Shown in pieces: positions 9,759 to 19,291 of a stretch of DNA of 64,000 nt. The DNA is taken from positions 1-64,000 of the forward strand of contig JARFXQ010000008.1 in the NCBI GenBank assembly GCA_029194725.1, written 5' to 3'. The DNA is from Nitrospira sp. (lineage in GTDB: Bacteria; Nitrospirota; Nitrospiria; Nitrospirales; Nitrospiraceae). The notes under the pieces were generated by a model. That model saw only the letters and a program-made list of their open reading frames with translations, was not told the DNA's origin and searched no databases. Every line of letters begins with the position of its first letter. Position 1 is the stretch's first letter. Made by a program: the position numbers and the translations under genes.

Positions 9759-10642
9759 TTACGGTAATCGATCACCGAGAAACTGTCTTTGGCTGCCCTT
9801 GCGGAGCTGTGGAGCAACCGGTTGAGGTCTTTCATACCCCCACGCGACGATATGTTCGCTGTCCTGCGTGCGACCTTGTGTTTCTCCATCCTCGTCCGAG
9901 TCGCGAATCGGTGGAAGGCTATTTTCGTGAAGCCTACGACGACGACTACGGGGCGGTTGAGGCCCGCGATGATCGGCAGCCGGTATACCAGAGTGTGCTG
10001 GAGCACCTGTCCTTGTATCGGTCGTCGCCGAGTACCTTGCTGGATGTTGGATGTGGAGACGGAGAGTTCTTGCTGCTCTGTCGACGAGCCGGATGGGACT
10101 GTTTGGGAATCGAGTTGTCGGAACGGGCTGCGACTCGCGCCGCTCAGAAGGGATTGACGATATTGCCGCAACACACGCTTGAAGGTGGTGATGAGGCGCA
10201 GCACTTTGATGTTGTGGTCCTAATCAATGTGCTGGAAACAGTCGCCGATCCGCTCACCCTGCTTCGGCAAGCGGCCGGTCTCCTCACACCGAGAGGGTTG
10301 GTGATTGCGCGGGCCACAAACGGGGGCTTTCATTTGCCGATGCGGGCACCGGCCCGCTGGATCGGTTCGCAATATGACCAAGCGTTTCACTGGTATCTGT
10401 ATACGACCAAGACCTTGAAGCGGCTCATGGAACGTGTCGGGCTTAAGATCGTCAGTCTGCGCAATTCCAGACCCAGTCGAGGACCTCTTTCGCCCCTGCA
10501 TCCCTGGTTCAGCCGATTGAAATGGACGGCGAGCCGGGCCCTCCTGTGGCCGCTTACCCAGACCCTGTACCACGCAACGGGCGGCCGCATCTTGTGCGCT
10601 CCGTCGTTTGAAATCATCGCTCAACAACCAGGAAATGGGTGA
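9755..10642 (+). CDS. SAM methyltransferase with N-terminal zinc-ribbon-like motif
   Basis: A 295-residue protein. An N-terminal C-P-C-G followed by C-P-A-C-D-L-V-F-L-H-P-R-P forms a small zinc-ribbon-like lead, a layout common in methyltransferases of sugar and polysaccharide loci. The catalytic core has L-L-D-V-G-C-G-D-G-E-F (motif I) and F-D-V-V-V-L-I-N-V-L-E (motif IV). ATG overlaps the GT4 stop (ATGA). Whether it acts as a C- or O-methyltransferase cannot be decided from sequence. Confidence 0.8.
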   Translation: MITVIDHRETVFGCPCGAVEQPVEVFHTPTRRYVRCPACDLVFLHPRPSRESVEGYFREAYDDDYGAVEARDDRQPVYQSVLEHLSLYRSSPSTLLDVGCGDGEFLLLCRRAGWDCLGIELSERAATRAAQKGLTILPQHTLEGGDEAQHFDVVVLINVLETVADPLTLLRQAAGLLTPRGLVIARATNGGFHLPMRAPARWIGSQYDQAFHWYLYTTKTLKRLMERVGLKIVSLRNSRPSRGPLSPLHPWFSRLKWTASRALLWPLTQTLYHATGGRILCAPSFEIIAQQPGNG

Positions 10643-10893
10643 TGAGTCAAGATCTCACGCACCGTCGGCCTTGGAAACGCACCTTGCGCGCGTGGGGGAC
10701 GATTCTCTTTCTTTGTCTCTTAGGAGCTGTGGCGGCGCTCGGTGTGCGGGCACTACTCGAGTCGGTCGGAAGCGCCAGGCATACCCGATACGAGCCAGTG
10801 GACGTTCCACCTCAATCGGTTTCGCCCCGTCATGAACGGGAACGAGAAGAATTGGAACGTCGTGACCGTATCGTGCTTGAAAGGGAGAAGTAG
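10642..10893 (+). CDS. Small single-pass membrane protein of the polysaccharide operon
   Basis: An 83-residue protein with a basic N-terminus, one hydrophobic helix at about residues 17-36, and a charged C-terminal tail rich in Arg and Glu that probably forms a helix. No family recognised. It sits between a methyltransferase (TGATG overlap) and the amidotransferase gene four bases downstream, so it is almost certainly translated. A scaffold or accessory role in the assembly complex is only a guess. Confidence 0.6.
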   Translation: MSQDLTHRRPWKRTLRAWGTILFLCLLGAVAALGVRALLESVGSARHTRYEPVDVPPQSVSPRHEREREELERRDRIVLEREK

Positions 10894-10897
10894 TGGA

Positions 10898-12829
10898 ATG
10901 TGCGGCATCTGCGGAGTGATAGGAGACGGTGACGGTACGGCACTCCAACCCATGCTGCGGCGTCTGATCCATCGTGGACCGGACGAAGAAGGAATCTATC
11001 GTCAGCCTGGAGTCTCGCTTGGCGCTCGGAGGCTTCGAGTGATTGATCCGGTCGGAGGACAGCAACCAGTCCGCAACGAGAGGGGGACTGTGTGGGCCGT
11101 CATGAACGGCGAGATCTATAACTATCGCGACTTGCGCCAAGAGCTTGTGAGCAGAGGACACCGACTCGAGACTCGCTGTGATACCGAAGTCTTGGTCCAC
11201 CTGTATGAGGACGAAGGATTTGAGGCCTTTCGCCGCTTGCGAGGAATGTTCGCGGTGGCGCTGTGGGATCATGAACGTCGTCGCGCGTGGCTGGTTCGTG
11301 ATCGTCTCGGTATCAAACCGCTGTACTACACAATTCGACAGCGCGAAACCGGCGGGGGGCTTTCCGTCCTATTTTCCTCGGAGATTCCGTCATTGCTCGA
11401 GGCCTTGCCGGATTGGCGGCTCCGGGTGGAAGGAATCGCCGAGTATCTGACGCGTCTGTATGTACCAGGGCCGGATACGATGTTCGCAGGGGTACATCAA
11501 TTACGTCCTGGCGAAGCGATGAGCATATCGGGCGGACGAGTCGAGTTATTACGGTATTACCGTCCCGAGGAAACGCTCCACATTCACGACCGATGGATCG
11601 CTAAAGAGGCAAGCGGAGAAGTATTGCATACGTTTGAGGAGACCGTGCAAGCCCATCTGGTCAGCGATGTCCCGTTGGGGTTATTTCTTTCAGGCGGTAT
11701 TGATTCGGCGTCATTGTTAGCCATGATGGCAAAGGCACAGAGCGGGCCGGTCAGGACCTTCTCGATCGGATATGAGCATCCTTCCGACCAATCATTCAGC
11801 GAGCTGGAATCGGCGCGATTTTTAGCTGATCACTTCAAGACCGTTCATTCGGAGACGATTCTGAGACCGAATGCGGTCGCGCTGATTGAGAAAGTGGTGG
11901 AGGGCATGGGGGAGCCATTTGCTGACTCGTCGGCTATCCCCACATATCTGGTTTCGGAGGTTGCGCGACAGACCATCACGGTTGCGCTTTCGGGCATCGG
12001 CGGGGACGAGCTCTTTGGTGGATATCCTCGCTATTTGGGCCTCCGCACCGCAGCTCAGTATCAACGAATTCCTCGTGTACTGCGGGAGCACATGGCTCAA
12101 TGGAGCAGGCGTATCGGCGAACATGGAAGCGCTCGTGACCAGGCCGCCCGCATGAAACGATTTCTCGGCGATGGGCATTTGGCGCTTCCTGAGCAATACC
12201 GCAGCTGGACCACGTTCATTCCCGCAGAATGGGACGGCATCCTCTGGGGAGAGCGGTTGGCAGCGATGTTTGTCAACGAGAGGCCGCTTGGACCTGGTAA
12301 GGACCTGTTTACCCAGTGGCCATCGTCCGACCCGACGGACTGTGCCATGGGTGTCGACCTGCAGAGTTATCTGCCTGACGATCTCCTGCGCATGGCCGAC
12401 CGTATGAGCATGGTGCACTCGCTCGAGTTGCGTGTCCCGTTTTGCGATCATCATCTTCTGGCCGCAGCATTGCGAATCCCCTCCCGAGTACGCCTCGCTG
12501 GTTGGCAATTGAAAGGGTTTATGCGCCGAATGTTGCGGGGTCTTCTGCCGGATCGAATTCTTCATGCACCCAAACAAGGATTCATGGTGCCCATGGCCCG
12601 ATGGCTTCGAGAAGACCTTCGCGAGATGGCACGCGATCTGTTGGCAGACGATGTGATCAAGGACCGGGGGTATGTCAAACCGACTTACGTGCGGTGGTTG
12701 CTGCAGCAACATGAGACCGGCTGCCGAAACTTTTCAGATCAATTGTATGCGCTGATGGTGCTGGAGCTTTGGCATCGAGGTTTGCGAACCGATTCTTCTG
12801 AACGAACGCCAGCGAAGGCCAATGCATGA
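10898..12829 (+). CDS. asnB: Asparagine synthase (glutamine-hydrolysing)-type amidotransferase
   Basis: A 643-residue class II glutamine amidotransferase/synthetase. It begins M-C-G-I-C-G, giving the catalytic Cys2 after Met removal. N-E-R-G-T and N-G-E-I-Y-N-Y are glutaminase pocket motifs. The synthetase half carries the pyrophosphatase loop S-G-G-I-D-S-A-S. The length fits AsnB-like enzymes. Those found inside polysaccharide clusters are thought to amidate uronic-acid or related sugar carboxylates rather than aspartate, and that is my inference here. The downstream GT4 start overlaps its stop. Confidence 0.88.
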   Translation: MCGICGVIGDGDGTALQPMLRRLIHRGPDEEGIYRQPGVSLGARRLRVIDPVGGQQPVRNERGTVWAVMNGEIYNYRDLRQELVSRGHRLETRCDTEVLVHLYEDEGFEAFRRLRGMFAVALWDHERRRAWLVRDRLGIKPLYYTIRQRETGGGLSVLFSSEIPSLLEALPDWRLRVEGIAEYLTRLYVPGPDTMFAGVHQLRPGEAMSISGGRVELLRYYRPEETLHIHDRWIAKEASGEVLHTFEETVQAHLVSDVPLGLFLSGGIDSASLLAMMAKAQSGPVRTFSIGYEHPSDQSFSELESARFLADHFKTVHSETILRPNAVALIEKVVEGMGEPFADSSAIPTYLVSEVARQTITVALSGIGGDELFGGYPRYLGLRTAAQYQRIPRVLREHMAQWSRRIGEHGSARDQAARMKRFLGDGHLALPEQYRSWTTFIPAEWDGILWGERLAAMFVNERPLGPGKDLFTQWPSSDPTDCAMGVDLQSYLPDDLLRMADRMSMVHSLELRVPFCDHHLLAAALRIPSRVRLAGWQLKGFMRRMLRGLLPDRILHAPKQGFMVPMARWLREDLREMARDLLADDVIKDRGYVKPTYVRWLLQQHETGCRNFSDQLYALMVLELWHRGLRTDSSERTPAKANA

Positions 12830-14049
12830 ATATTCTGTTGTTGGCTGAAGTGTCGGCGGATCGAGTCATCGGTGGGGCGGAACGGGTTCTTCGGAACCAA
12901 GCTCTCGGGTTGGCGAGGCTCGGTCATCACGTGAAACTGTTGACGCGGGCCCCTGAGCATGCGTTGGAGGACGTGCTGGAGCTGGGCGGCATCAGCGAAT
13001 GGCGCTATTCGGTCAGTCGCAAGCACGAAGCGGCGTTTCTCTGGTCTTCAGTGCGTCGATCGGTTGAACAGTTCGATCGCTTAGGTGCGACCGAACCGCT
13101 GGATGCAGTCATCATTCACCAGGCGCTGGCAGGTCTCGGCCCAATTCTGGCTCGTCGTCATGCAGCATCCCAATGGATCTATATGTGTCATTCTCTCGCT
13201 CATGAGGAATATGAGACGCGACAGGGTCAGACTGCTTCGACTCTGGCAAGCTTGCGGCGACGCGCTAATCTTCGAGCAAGGCGTTCAGTAGAACGCGCAG
13301 TGATGTCCCGATGTCACTACGTGGCTGTTCTCAGTCAATATATGCGCCAGCGGGTCATCGCCGCTCATTGTATTTCGGGGGATCGCCTCGCGCTCATCCC
13401 AGGGGCGGTTGATCCGCAGGCCTTTGTCCCGTTAGCGGACCGGCGTCTTGCAAAGGCGGCGCTCACTCTTCCAGTCGATCGCACGATCCTCTTTACAGTT
13501 CGAAACCTTGTTCCGAGGATGGGTCTCGACAATCTGCTCTGTGCGATCGAGATGCTGAACAGGGCGCAACACAAGCTGATGTTGGTGATCGGCGGTGAAG
13601 GTCCTCTGCATGAACAACTCCAAGCAGACGTACATCGGAAAGGGCTCAGCGACGTCGTGCGTCTGATCGGGTTCGTTCCCGAAGCCCAGCTCGGCCGATA
13701 CTACCAGGCCGCTGACCTTGTCCTGATGCCGAGTCTCCAGCTCGAGGGTTTTGGTCTGGTAATGGTCGAAGCAATGGCCTGTGGGACACCAGTGCTCGGG
13801 ACGCCGGTTGGAGCAATTCCGGAGATCTTGAACCAAGTCGATCCCATCCTGGTCGCTGAAGGAGTCGATGGTCGGTCGATTGGACGGGCGCTTGAACGAG
13901 TCCTGAGACGCTTACAAGAACCAGGTGAGGCGAGTCGGCTGGCGAGAAAGGGCCGCGCTCTGATTGAACGTCGGTACAATTGGAAGCAACATTGCAACGA
14001 GCTGGTCGGCTTGTTGGAAGATCCCATGCAATTTCGGATCGCGGCCTAG
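12826..14049 (+). CDS. Glycosyltransferase family 4 (GT-B)
   Basis: A 407-residue GT4 protein. It has an N-terminal G-G-A-E-R-V loop, the donor-domain strand F-T-V-R-N-L-V-P-R-M-G, G-G-E-G-P-L at the nucleotide site, and a complete EX7E (E-G-F-G-L-V-M-V-E) followed by P-V-G-A-I-P-E-I. ATG overlaps the asnB-like stop (ATGA). Sugar specificity is not readable. Confidence 0.9.
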   Translation: MNILLLAEVSADRVIGGAERVLRNQALGLARLGHHVKLLTRAPEHALEDVLELGGISEWRYSVSRKHEAAFLWSSVRRSVEQFDRLGATEPLDAVIIHQALAGLGPILARRHAASQWIYMCHSLAHEEYETRQGQTASTLASLRRRANLRARRSVERAVMSRCHYVAVLSQYMRQRVIAAHCISGDRLALIPGAVDPQAFVPLADRRLAKAALTLPVDRTILFTVRNLVPRMGLDNLLCAIEMLNRAQHKLMLVIGGEGPLHEQLQADVHRKGLSDVVRLIGFVPEAQLGRYYQAADLVLMPSLQLEGFGLVMVEAMACGTPVLGTPVGAIPEILNQVDPILVAEGVDGRSIGRALERVLRRLQEPGEASRLARKGRALIERRYNWKQHCNELVGLLEDPMQFRIAA

Positions 14050-14066
14050 CAGGCCATTGAAAACCT

Positions 14067-15257
14067 ATGATGGCCGTTCGAAAGGTCGTTCACATCATCA
14101 CTCGGCTGGATCAGGGTGGTTCTGCTCGGAATACCATGCTCACAGTGTTAGGACATGATCGGACCCAGTTTGAGCCGGTCGTGGTCACAGGACAAGCTGA
14201 CAGCTGGAACGAGCAGGGGGGACTCGCCGCAACAATGGAAAATCTTCTGTACTTGGACAAAGAGGCAATTCGTTACCATATGGTCCCGTCGTTGGTTCGT
14301 CACATCAGTCCAATGGCCGATCTGGCTGCACTCTGGTATCTGGTTCTCCTGTTACGGCAGGAACAACCCCACATCGTCCATACGCACACATCTAAAGCTG
14401 GGGCGCTGGGTAGGTTGGCCGCCTGGATCACGGGTGTTCCCAAGATCGTTCATACACCACACGGGCACGTGTTCTATGGTCACTTCGGTTTGATAGGCTC
14501 GTGGATATTTCTCCAGATCGAGCGCGCACTGGCATGGATCACCGATGAGTTGATCGCACTGACACCAGTCGAAAGGACCGAGCATCTTGAGCGAGGAATC
14601 GGGGGCGCTGATCGATTTGCCGTCATACCAAGCGGTATCGATATCGACCGTTTCAAACAGGCTCGGACGGCAGGGAAGGTGATGCCGGAGTGGTTCGACT
14701 GCCCACCTGACGCGACGGTGATCGGCTCCGTCGGCTGGTTGACGGATATCAAGGGGCATCGGTTTCTGGTCGATGCCGTCGCTCATTTGAAGCAGGAGCA
14801 TCCTCAGTTGCACCTCGTCATTCTCGGCAGCGGGGATCAGCATGATGCCCTGCTGCGCCAGGCAAACCGATCAGGAATCGCTCGGGCCCTGCATCTGGTC
14901 GGTCGTCGAGAGGACGTCGATCGCGCTCTGGCTGGGATGGATTGCTTCGTCTTGGCGTCGCTCAATGAGGGGATGGGGCGAGCCTTGATCGAAGCCATGG
15001 CAGCAGGACTTCCGGTGATTGCCAGCCGAACCGGAGGAATTCCTGCTCTGATTGAGGATGAGAAAAACGGCCTCCTTGTCCCACCGGGAGATAGTCTTGC
15101 GCTAGCCGTCGCGTTGCGACGGATATTGTCCGATCCCACCTGGGCCAGCACATTAGGACAGAACGCGATGCTGAGCATTGGAACAGACTACGGCGTCCCT
15201 GCCATGATCCGAGCTATTGAGTTGGTCTACAGAGAGGCAGCAGCGAGACATGCGTAG
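14067..15257 (+). CDS. Glycosyltransferase family 4 (GT-B)
   Basis: A 396-residue GT4 enzyme: D-Q-G-G-S-A-R-N N-terminal loop, H-T-H-T-S-K-A-G-A-L-G-R in the acceptor domain (a signature of many lipid-linked sugar transferases), P-S-G-I-D at the domain hinge, L-G-S-G-D-Q in the donor domain, and EX7E as E-G-M-G-R-A-L-I-E. Its stop overlaps the start of the next gene. It is the fifth GT4 in the run. Confidence 0.9.
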   Translation: MMAVRKVVHIITRLDQGGSARNTMLTVLGHDRTQFEPVVVTGQADSWNEQGGLAATMENLLYLDKEAIRYHMVPSLVRHISPMADLAALWYLVLLLRQEQPHIVHTHTSKAGALGRLAAWITGVPKIVHTPHGHVFYGHFGLIGSWIFLQIERALAWITDELIALTPVERTEHLERGIGGADRFAVIPSGIDIDRFKQARTAGKVMPEWFDCPPDATVIGSVGWLTDIKGHRFLVDAVAHLKQEHPQLHLVILGSGDQHDALLRQANRSGIARALHLVGRREDVDRALAGMDCFVLASLNEGMGRALIEAMAAGLPVIASRTGGIPALIEDEKNGLLVPPGDSLALAVALRRILSDPTWASTLGQNAMLSIGTDYGVPAMIRAIELVYREAAARHA

Positions 15258-16833
15258 AGCCGGCCGTAGCATTGCGACCGGACTGTTTGCTGCCGTGATC
15301 GGCCTGGCAGAGGTTGTAGCTGGTTCAGCTGCTACACCAGCTACGGGACTGTACTCTCTGCGGGCCGCCATTCATGTCCACAGTACGATGAGTACGGGAT
15401 CTTTCAGCTTGGAATCGTTGGCCAAAAGAGCCGAGGAGCAACAGCTAGATGTATTGATTCTGTCCGAAAATTTCACGTTGCGATATGACTATGGCCTTCA
15501 GCCGTTCGAAGGATTTCTCAGGTACCACGTCACATTTCCCTCGGTTATGGAATATGGCGTCCAACGATTTCTGGATGAGGTTCGAGCAGTGCAGGATCGC
15601 CATCCAAATCTGATCATTATTCCAGGGGTCGAGGTCGCCCCACATTATTACTGGACCGGTTCGCTGTTGCGAGGTGATCTCACCATGCACAATGCCCAGC
15701 GGAATCTCCTCGTCATCGGGCTGGAAAAGGCCGAGGATTACGAGCACCTTCCGGCTCGGGGGAATTCTTGTTCGTTTGTTTGGAGCTGGCAGAGCCTGGT
15801 CAATGGTCTTCCACTGCTTCTGTTGGTTCCCGCCGTCCGGCTGTGGAAGGCTCAGGACTCGAAATGCTCGGATTGGAGAGGATCTGCATCCCGCCACCGG
15901 CCCGTTCTCGCCATCGTCCTCGTGATCACCGGCGTTGTGCTGATGGTCAATGCATGGCCGATGCAGACGCCTGTGTACAGCTCTCACGACCGTACGGTCG
16001 GGTACCGGCCTTATCAGACCTTGATCGACCGGGCGGTTGGGCGGGGCGCGTTGGTGTTTTGGTCGATGACAGAAGCCCGCGATTTCGGCCGACATTCATT
16101 CGGTCCACTGGGAACCATTACGATCAAGACGGAGCCCCACCCCGAAGCGTTAGTCTTGACAAGAGGCTATTCAGGATTTGGCGGATTGTACCAGGACGTC
16201 AGGCAAGTGGTAGCGCCTGGTGGCCTATGGGACCAATTGCTGAGATCAAGGTCGGTATACGATCAGGACATGTTCCCCACAGTGATCGGGGAGGTGGCAT
16301 TCCATGGAACTACTGATGCCGGAAAGGATTTGGATCGAGTGTACACGGTCATCCAGACATCGGAACGAGCCGTAGCCGGCATCATGGCTGCGCTCAAAAG
16401 CGGTCGAACCTACGCGGTCGCCAGAGGCGATCAGAATGTTCTGCTTCGGCTTGATGAATTTCGCCTGTCGAACGGCGGGCAGTCCGCGGGGATGGGCGAA
16501 GTTCTTCATGGAAGCAGGAGTGGGGACATCGTTGTCCGTGTCGGAGTGTCAGCCATCGATGGAAAGCCTTATTCGGCGAGGCTTCGTGTTATTCGATCCG
16601 GTCAGGTCATCAGACAGATCGAAGGTCAGACTCCCTTGCGGATAGAGCTCGCGGATCCTGTGGCACAGCGGGAAGAGTGGATGAACTATCGAGTGGAAAT
16701 AGTCGGCAAGGGAGGGGAGTTACTGACCAATCCGATCTATGTCTCTCCGACGGACGGATCAAACACAAACGTGTCTCGGCGAACGGCCACTCGCCCAGGA
16801 ACCATCATTCAGGGACGGATTGCAACAGGCTGA
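15250..16833 (+). CDS. PHP-domain membrane protein
   Basis: A 527-residue protein. An N-terminal hydrophobic segment looks like a signal anchor. A PHP-type metal-binding start follows (A-I-H-V-H-S-T, then L-I-L-S-E-N), with G-V-E-V-A-P-H further on. Two hydrophobic helices then interrupt the chain (around L-P-L-L-L-L-V-P-A-V and V-L-V-I-T-G-V-V-L-M-V), and the domain appears to resume afterwards, with a beta-rich C-terminus. PHP domains hydrolyse phosphoesters. Here the active site may face the periplasm. ATG 15250 overlaps the previous stop (ATGCGTAG); an upstream alternative exists at 15217. Role in the polysaccharide pathway unknown. Confidence 0.65.
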   Translation: MRRAGRSIATGLFAAVIGLAEVVAGSAATPATGLYSLRAAIHVHSTMSTGSFSLESLAKRAEEQQLDVLILSENFTLRYDYGLQPFEGFLRYHVTFPSVMEYGVQRFLDEVRAVQDRHPNLIIIPGVEVAPHYYWTGSLLRGDLTMHNAQRNLLVIGLEKAEDYEHLPARGNSCSFVWSWQSLVNGLPLLLLVPAVRLWKAQDSKCSDWRGSASRHRPVLAIVLVITGVVLMVNAWPMQTPVYSSHDRTVGYRPYQTLIDRAVGRGALVFWSMTEARDFGRHSFGPLGTITIKTEPHPEALVLTRGYSGFGGLYQDVRQVVAPGGLWDQLLRSRSVYDQDMFPTVIGEVAFHGTTDAGKDLDRVYTVIQTSERAVAGIMAALKSGRTYAVARGDQNVLLRLDEFRLSNGGQSAGMGEVLHGSRSGDIVVRVGVSAIDGKPYSARLRVIRSGQVIRQIEGQTPLRIELADPVAQREEWMNYRVEIVGKGGELLTNPIYVSPTDGSNTNVSRRTATRPGTIIQGRIATG

Positions 16834-16848
16834 AAGCTGGAGTGACGC

Positions 16849-17556
16849 ATGCGCGTGGCCATTCACCAACCCCAATTCCTGCCCTGGCTTGGGTATCTCG
16901 ACAAAATCGATCAGGCCGATACGTTTATCATGCTGGATACCGTCCAGTTCAAGAAGAACGAATGGCAAAATCGAAATCGTATCCGGACCGCCAAGGGATG
17001 GCAGTGGTTGACGGTTCCGGTCCTGCAACAGTTCGGACAACGGATCGACGAAGTTCTGATTAATCCAACCGCCTCATGGAAAACGCAGCATCTCCGAGCA
17101 CTGGATATGCATTACGCCCGTGCGCCGTACCGCGATCTTTATCTTTCTGAGTTGCGCGATCTGTACCTTCGCCCCTGGTCTAGGCTGAGCGATCTCAATA
17201 AGGCGACTGTGCAATGGTTGATCCAGGCTTATGGCATCACCACACCGGTCCATTGCGCCACTGAATACGAGGCTCGCGACGAGCCGACGGACCGGTTGAT
17301 CGATCTCTGTCGGGCAGTAGGTGCCACAGAGTATCTTGCCGGAGCTGGTGCTGAGCACTACATGGACAAGCCGCGATTCGAATCTTCAGGCGTCCTGCTG
17401 GAAATACAGGTGTTCCACCATCCCATCTATCGCCAGATGTACGAGCCGTTTGAGCCGAATATGTCCTCATTGGATCTCTTGTTGATGCAAGGACCCGACG
17501 CGCTCTCGAACCTGCGCCGAACGCGCTCGATGGACCGTTCTCTGACGAGTGTGTAG
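16849..17556 (+). CDS. WbqC-like family protein
   Basis: A 235-residue protein starting M-R-V-A-I-H-Q-P-Q-F-L-P-W-L-G-Y, the hallmark of the WbqC family (named from O-antigen loci). Then follow D-T-V-Q-F-K-K-N-E-W-Q-N-R-N and the N-terminal catalytic-like His. Family members are found almost only in polysaccharide and antibiotic-sugar clusters and are thought to act on amino-sugar nucleotides, but the reaction is poorly established. It is followed by a deacetylase and an aminotransferase, which suggests that a modified amino sugar is made here. Confidence 0.85.
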   Translation: MRVAIHQPQFLPWLGYLDKIDQADTFIMLDTVQFKKNEWQNRNRIRTAKGWQWLTVPVLQQFGQRIDEVLINPTASWKTQHLRALDMHYARAPYRDLYLSELRDLYLRPWSRLSDLNKATVQWLIQAYGITTPVHCATEYEARDEPTDRLIDLCRAVGATEYLAGAGAEHYMDKPRFESSGVLLEIQVFHHPIYRQMYEPFEPNMSSLDLLLMQGPDALSNLRRTRSMDRSLTSV

Positions 17557-17567
17557 GGAAAGCACGT

Positions 17568-18215
17568 ATGAGGAATGCCAACGTCAAAGAACCGATGCGC
17601 ATTCTTGCACTGGGAGCCCATCCGGACGACATCGAAGTGGGGTGTGGCGGAACATTGATCAAATATGCGGAGAATGGCCATCGCATTTTTCTTATGGTCA
17701 TGACAGAGGGCGGGGCAGGCGGCAATGTCTCGGTTCGCAGGAAAGAGCAAGAGCAGTCGGCCAAACTCCTCCAGGCCGAAGAGGTGTTTTGGGGAGGTTA
17801 TCAGGACACGGAAGTTCCCCTTGGACGAGATCTGATTCAAACAGTCGAGGAGATCGTGCGGAAGATCGAGCCGCATTTTATCTTCGTCCACTATCATGAT
17901 GATACCCATCAAGACCACCGGCATTTGGCGATGAGCACGATTACCGCAACCAGGTACAGCAAAAATGTGCTGTTTTATGAAGGACCAACCACGCAGAATT
18001 TCGCCCCCACTGTGTTTGTGGATATCCAACAAGCCTTAGATCGAAAAATTCAGGCATTGGAAGCGCATGCCTCTCAAGTGATGAAAACCAATATCGAAGG
18101 GATAGGCATCGCGGACCTCGTGAGGTCGTCAGCACATTTTCGCGGGATCCAGGGCCGGGTGAAAACCGCGGAAGGCTTCTTGCCCTTGCGATTGTTCATC
18201 AATATCGGAGTATGA
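17568..18215 (+). CDS. PIG-L/LmbE family deacetylase
   Basis: A 215-residue zinc-dependent N-deacetylase-like protein. The metal site A-H-P-D-D-I-E is near the N-terminus and the second site H-Y-H-D-D-T-H-Q-D-H is in the middle, as in MshB/PIG-L enzymes. It would remove an N-acetyl group from an amino-sugar intermediate. An internal Met directly before R-I-L-A-L-G-A-H-P-D-D is an alternative start. ATGA overlap with the aminotransferase gene downstream. Confidence 0.87.
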   Translation: MRNANVKEPMRILALGAHPDDIEVGCGGTLIKYAENGHRIFLMVMTEGGAGGNVSVRRKEQEQSAKLLQAEEVFWGGYQDTEVPLGRDLIQTVEEIVRKIEPHFIFVHYHDDTHQDHRHLAMSTITATRYSKNVLFYEGPTTQNFAPTVFVDIQQALDRKIQALEAHASQVMKTNIEGIGIADLVRSSAHFRGIQGRVKTAEGFLPLRLFINIGV

Positions 18216-19291
18216 CGACGGTTGCCACGATGGTTCCTCACTCACGACCATTTATCGAGACTGATGAACTGCAGGCGGCGATCGAAGTATTGCGATCTCG
18301 CCGGCTGACCCAAGGAGGGATGGTCGAGCAGTTCGAGCGTGGGATGGCGGCCTATTTGGGCCTGGCCGGTGGAGTCGCCGTCAGCTCCGGAACTGCGGCG
18401 CTGGAAGTTGCGCTTCGAGCATTGGGAATCGGTGCAGGCGACGAGGTCATACTTCCAAGTTATGTCTGTGCCGCACCGCTGTTGGCCATCCAGCTTGTCG
18501 GAGCGACCCCGCGAGTAGTCGATATCGATCTGGAGACTTTTGCGATTGATCCGGAAGCAGCAAGCCAGACCGTCACCTCGAAGACTAAGGCCATGATCGT
18601 CCCTCATCTGTTCGGTCTTCCCGCTGATTTGACGGCTCTTGAACGGTTAGGAGTGCCGATCATTGAAGACTGTGCTCAGACACTGGGCGCGATGGAGCAG
18701 GGAAGAGTCGCGGGATCAGTCGGTCTCTTAAGCATTTGCTCATTTTACGCGACAAAGCTGCTCTGTACCGGTGAAGGAGGGATGGTGCTGTCTCGCGATG
18801 AAAGTTTGTTGGAACGAGTACGCAGGCTGAGGGAATACGACGAGGCGCCGTCCCTCCGCCCGGGGGCGACCAATGTCAAGATGACCGATCTCCAGGCCGC
18901 GATCGGCTTGGCGCAACTGAATCGTCTGGCATTCTTTCTCGAGCGACGAAGCTCTATCGCGGATGAATACCGATCGACATTGGACGGTACTGGACTTGTG
19001 CAGCCGATCGTACCGGCCGGCCGCACGCACGTGTACTACCGATTCGTGGTGCGCTTGCCCCATGTTGCCGGCGGAACGGATGGGCTGAATGAAGTGATCG
19101 CTCGATTTGAAGGCCGCGGGGTTCAATGCCGGAAGCCGGTGTTCCGTTCGCTCCATCGCTATTTGGAATTGGACGGTTTCCCCGCTTCGGAAGAAGCGGA
19201 GCGCACCGCTCTCTCAATCCCACTATTCCCGTCGCTCACAGAGGAAGACCTGGCACAGGTGCATGTGGCGCTGCGTTCGGAGTGGTCATGA
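18212..19291 (+). CDS. DegT/DnrJ/EryC1/StrS-type PLP aminotransferase
   Basis: A 359-residue sugar aminotransferase-like protein. S-S-G-T-A-A-L-E-V-A near residue 60 binds the PLP phosphate, E-D-C-A-Q-T is the PLP-stacking/Asp region, and F-Y-A-T-K contains the expected Schiff-base Lys. Such enzymes transfer an amino group from glutamate to a keto-sugar nucleotide. With the WbqC-like and PIG-L genes next to it, the cluster probably makes a modified amino sugar. The stop overlaps the next start (ATGA). Confidence 0.88.
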   Translation: MTTVATMVPHSRPFIETDELQAAIEVLRSRRLTQGGMVEQFERGMAAYLGLAGGVAVSSGTAALEVALRALGIGAGDEVILPSYVCAAPLLAIQLVGATPRVVDIDLETFAIDPEAASQTVTSKTKAMIVPHLFGLPADLTALERLGVPIIEDCAQTLGAMEQGRVAGSVGLLSICSFYATKLLCTGEGGMVLSRDESLLERVRRLREYDEAPSLRPGATNVKMTDLQAAIGLAQLNRLAFFLERRSSIADEYRSTLDGTGLVQPIVPAGRTHVYYRFVVRLPHVAGGTDGLNEVIARFEGRGVQCRKPVFRSLHRYLELDGFPASEEAERTALSIPLFPSLTEEDLAQVHVALRSEWS

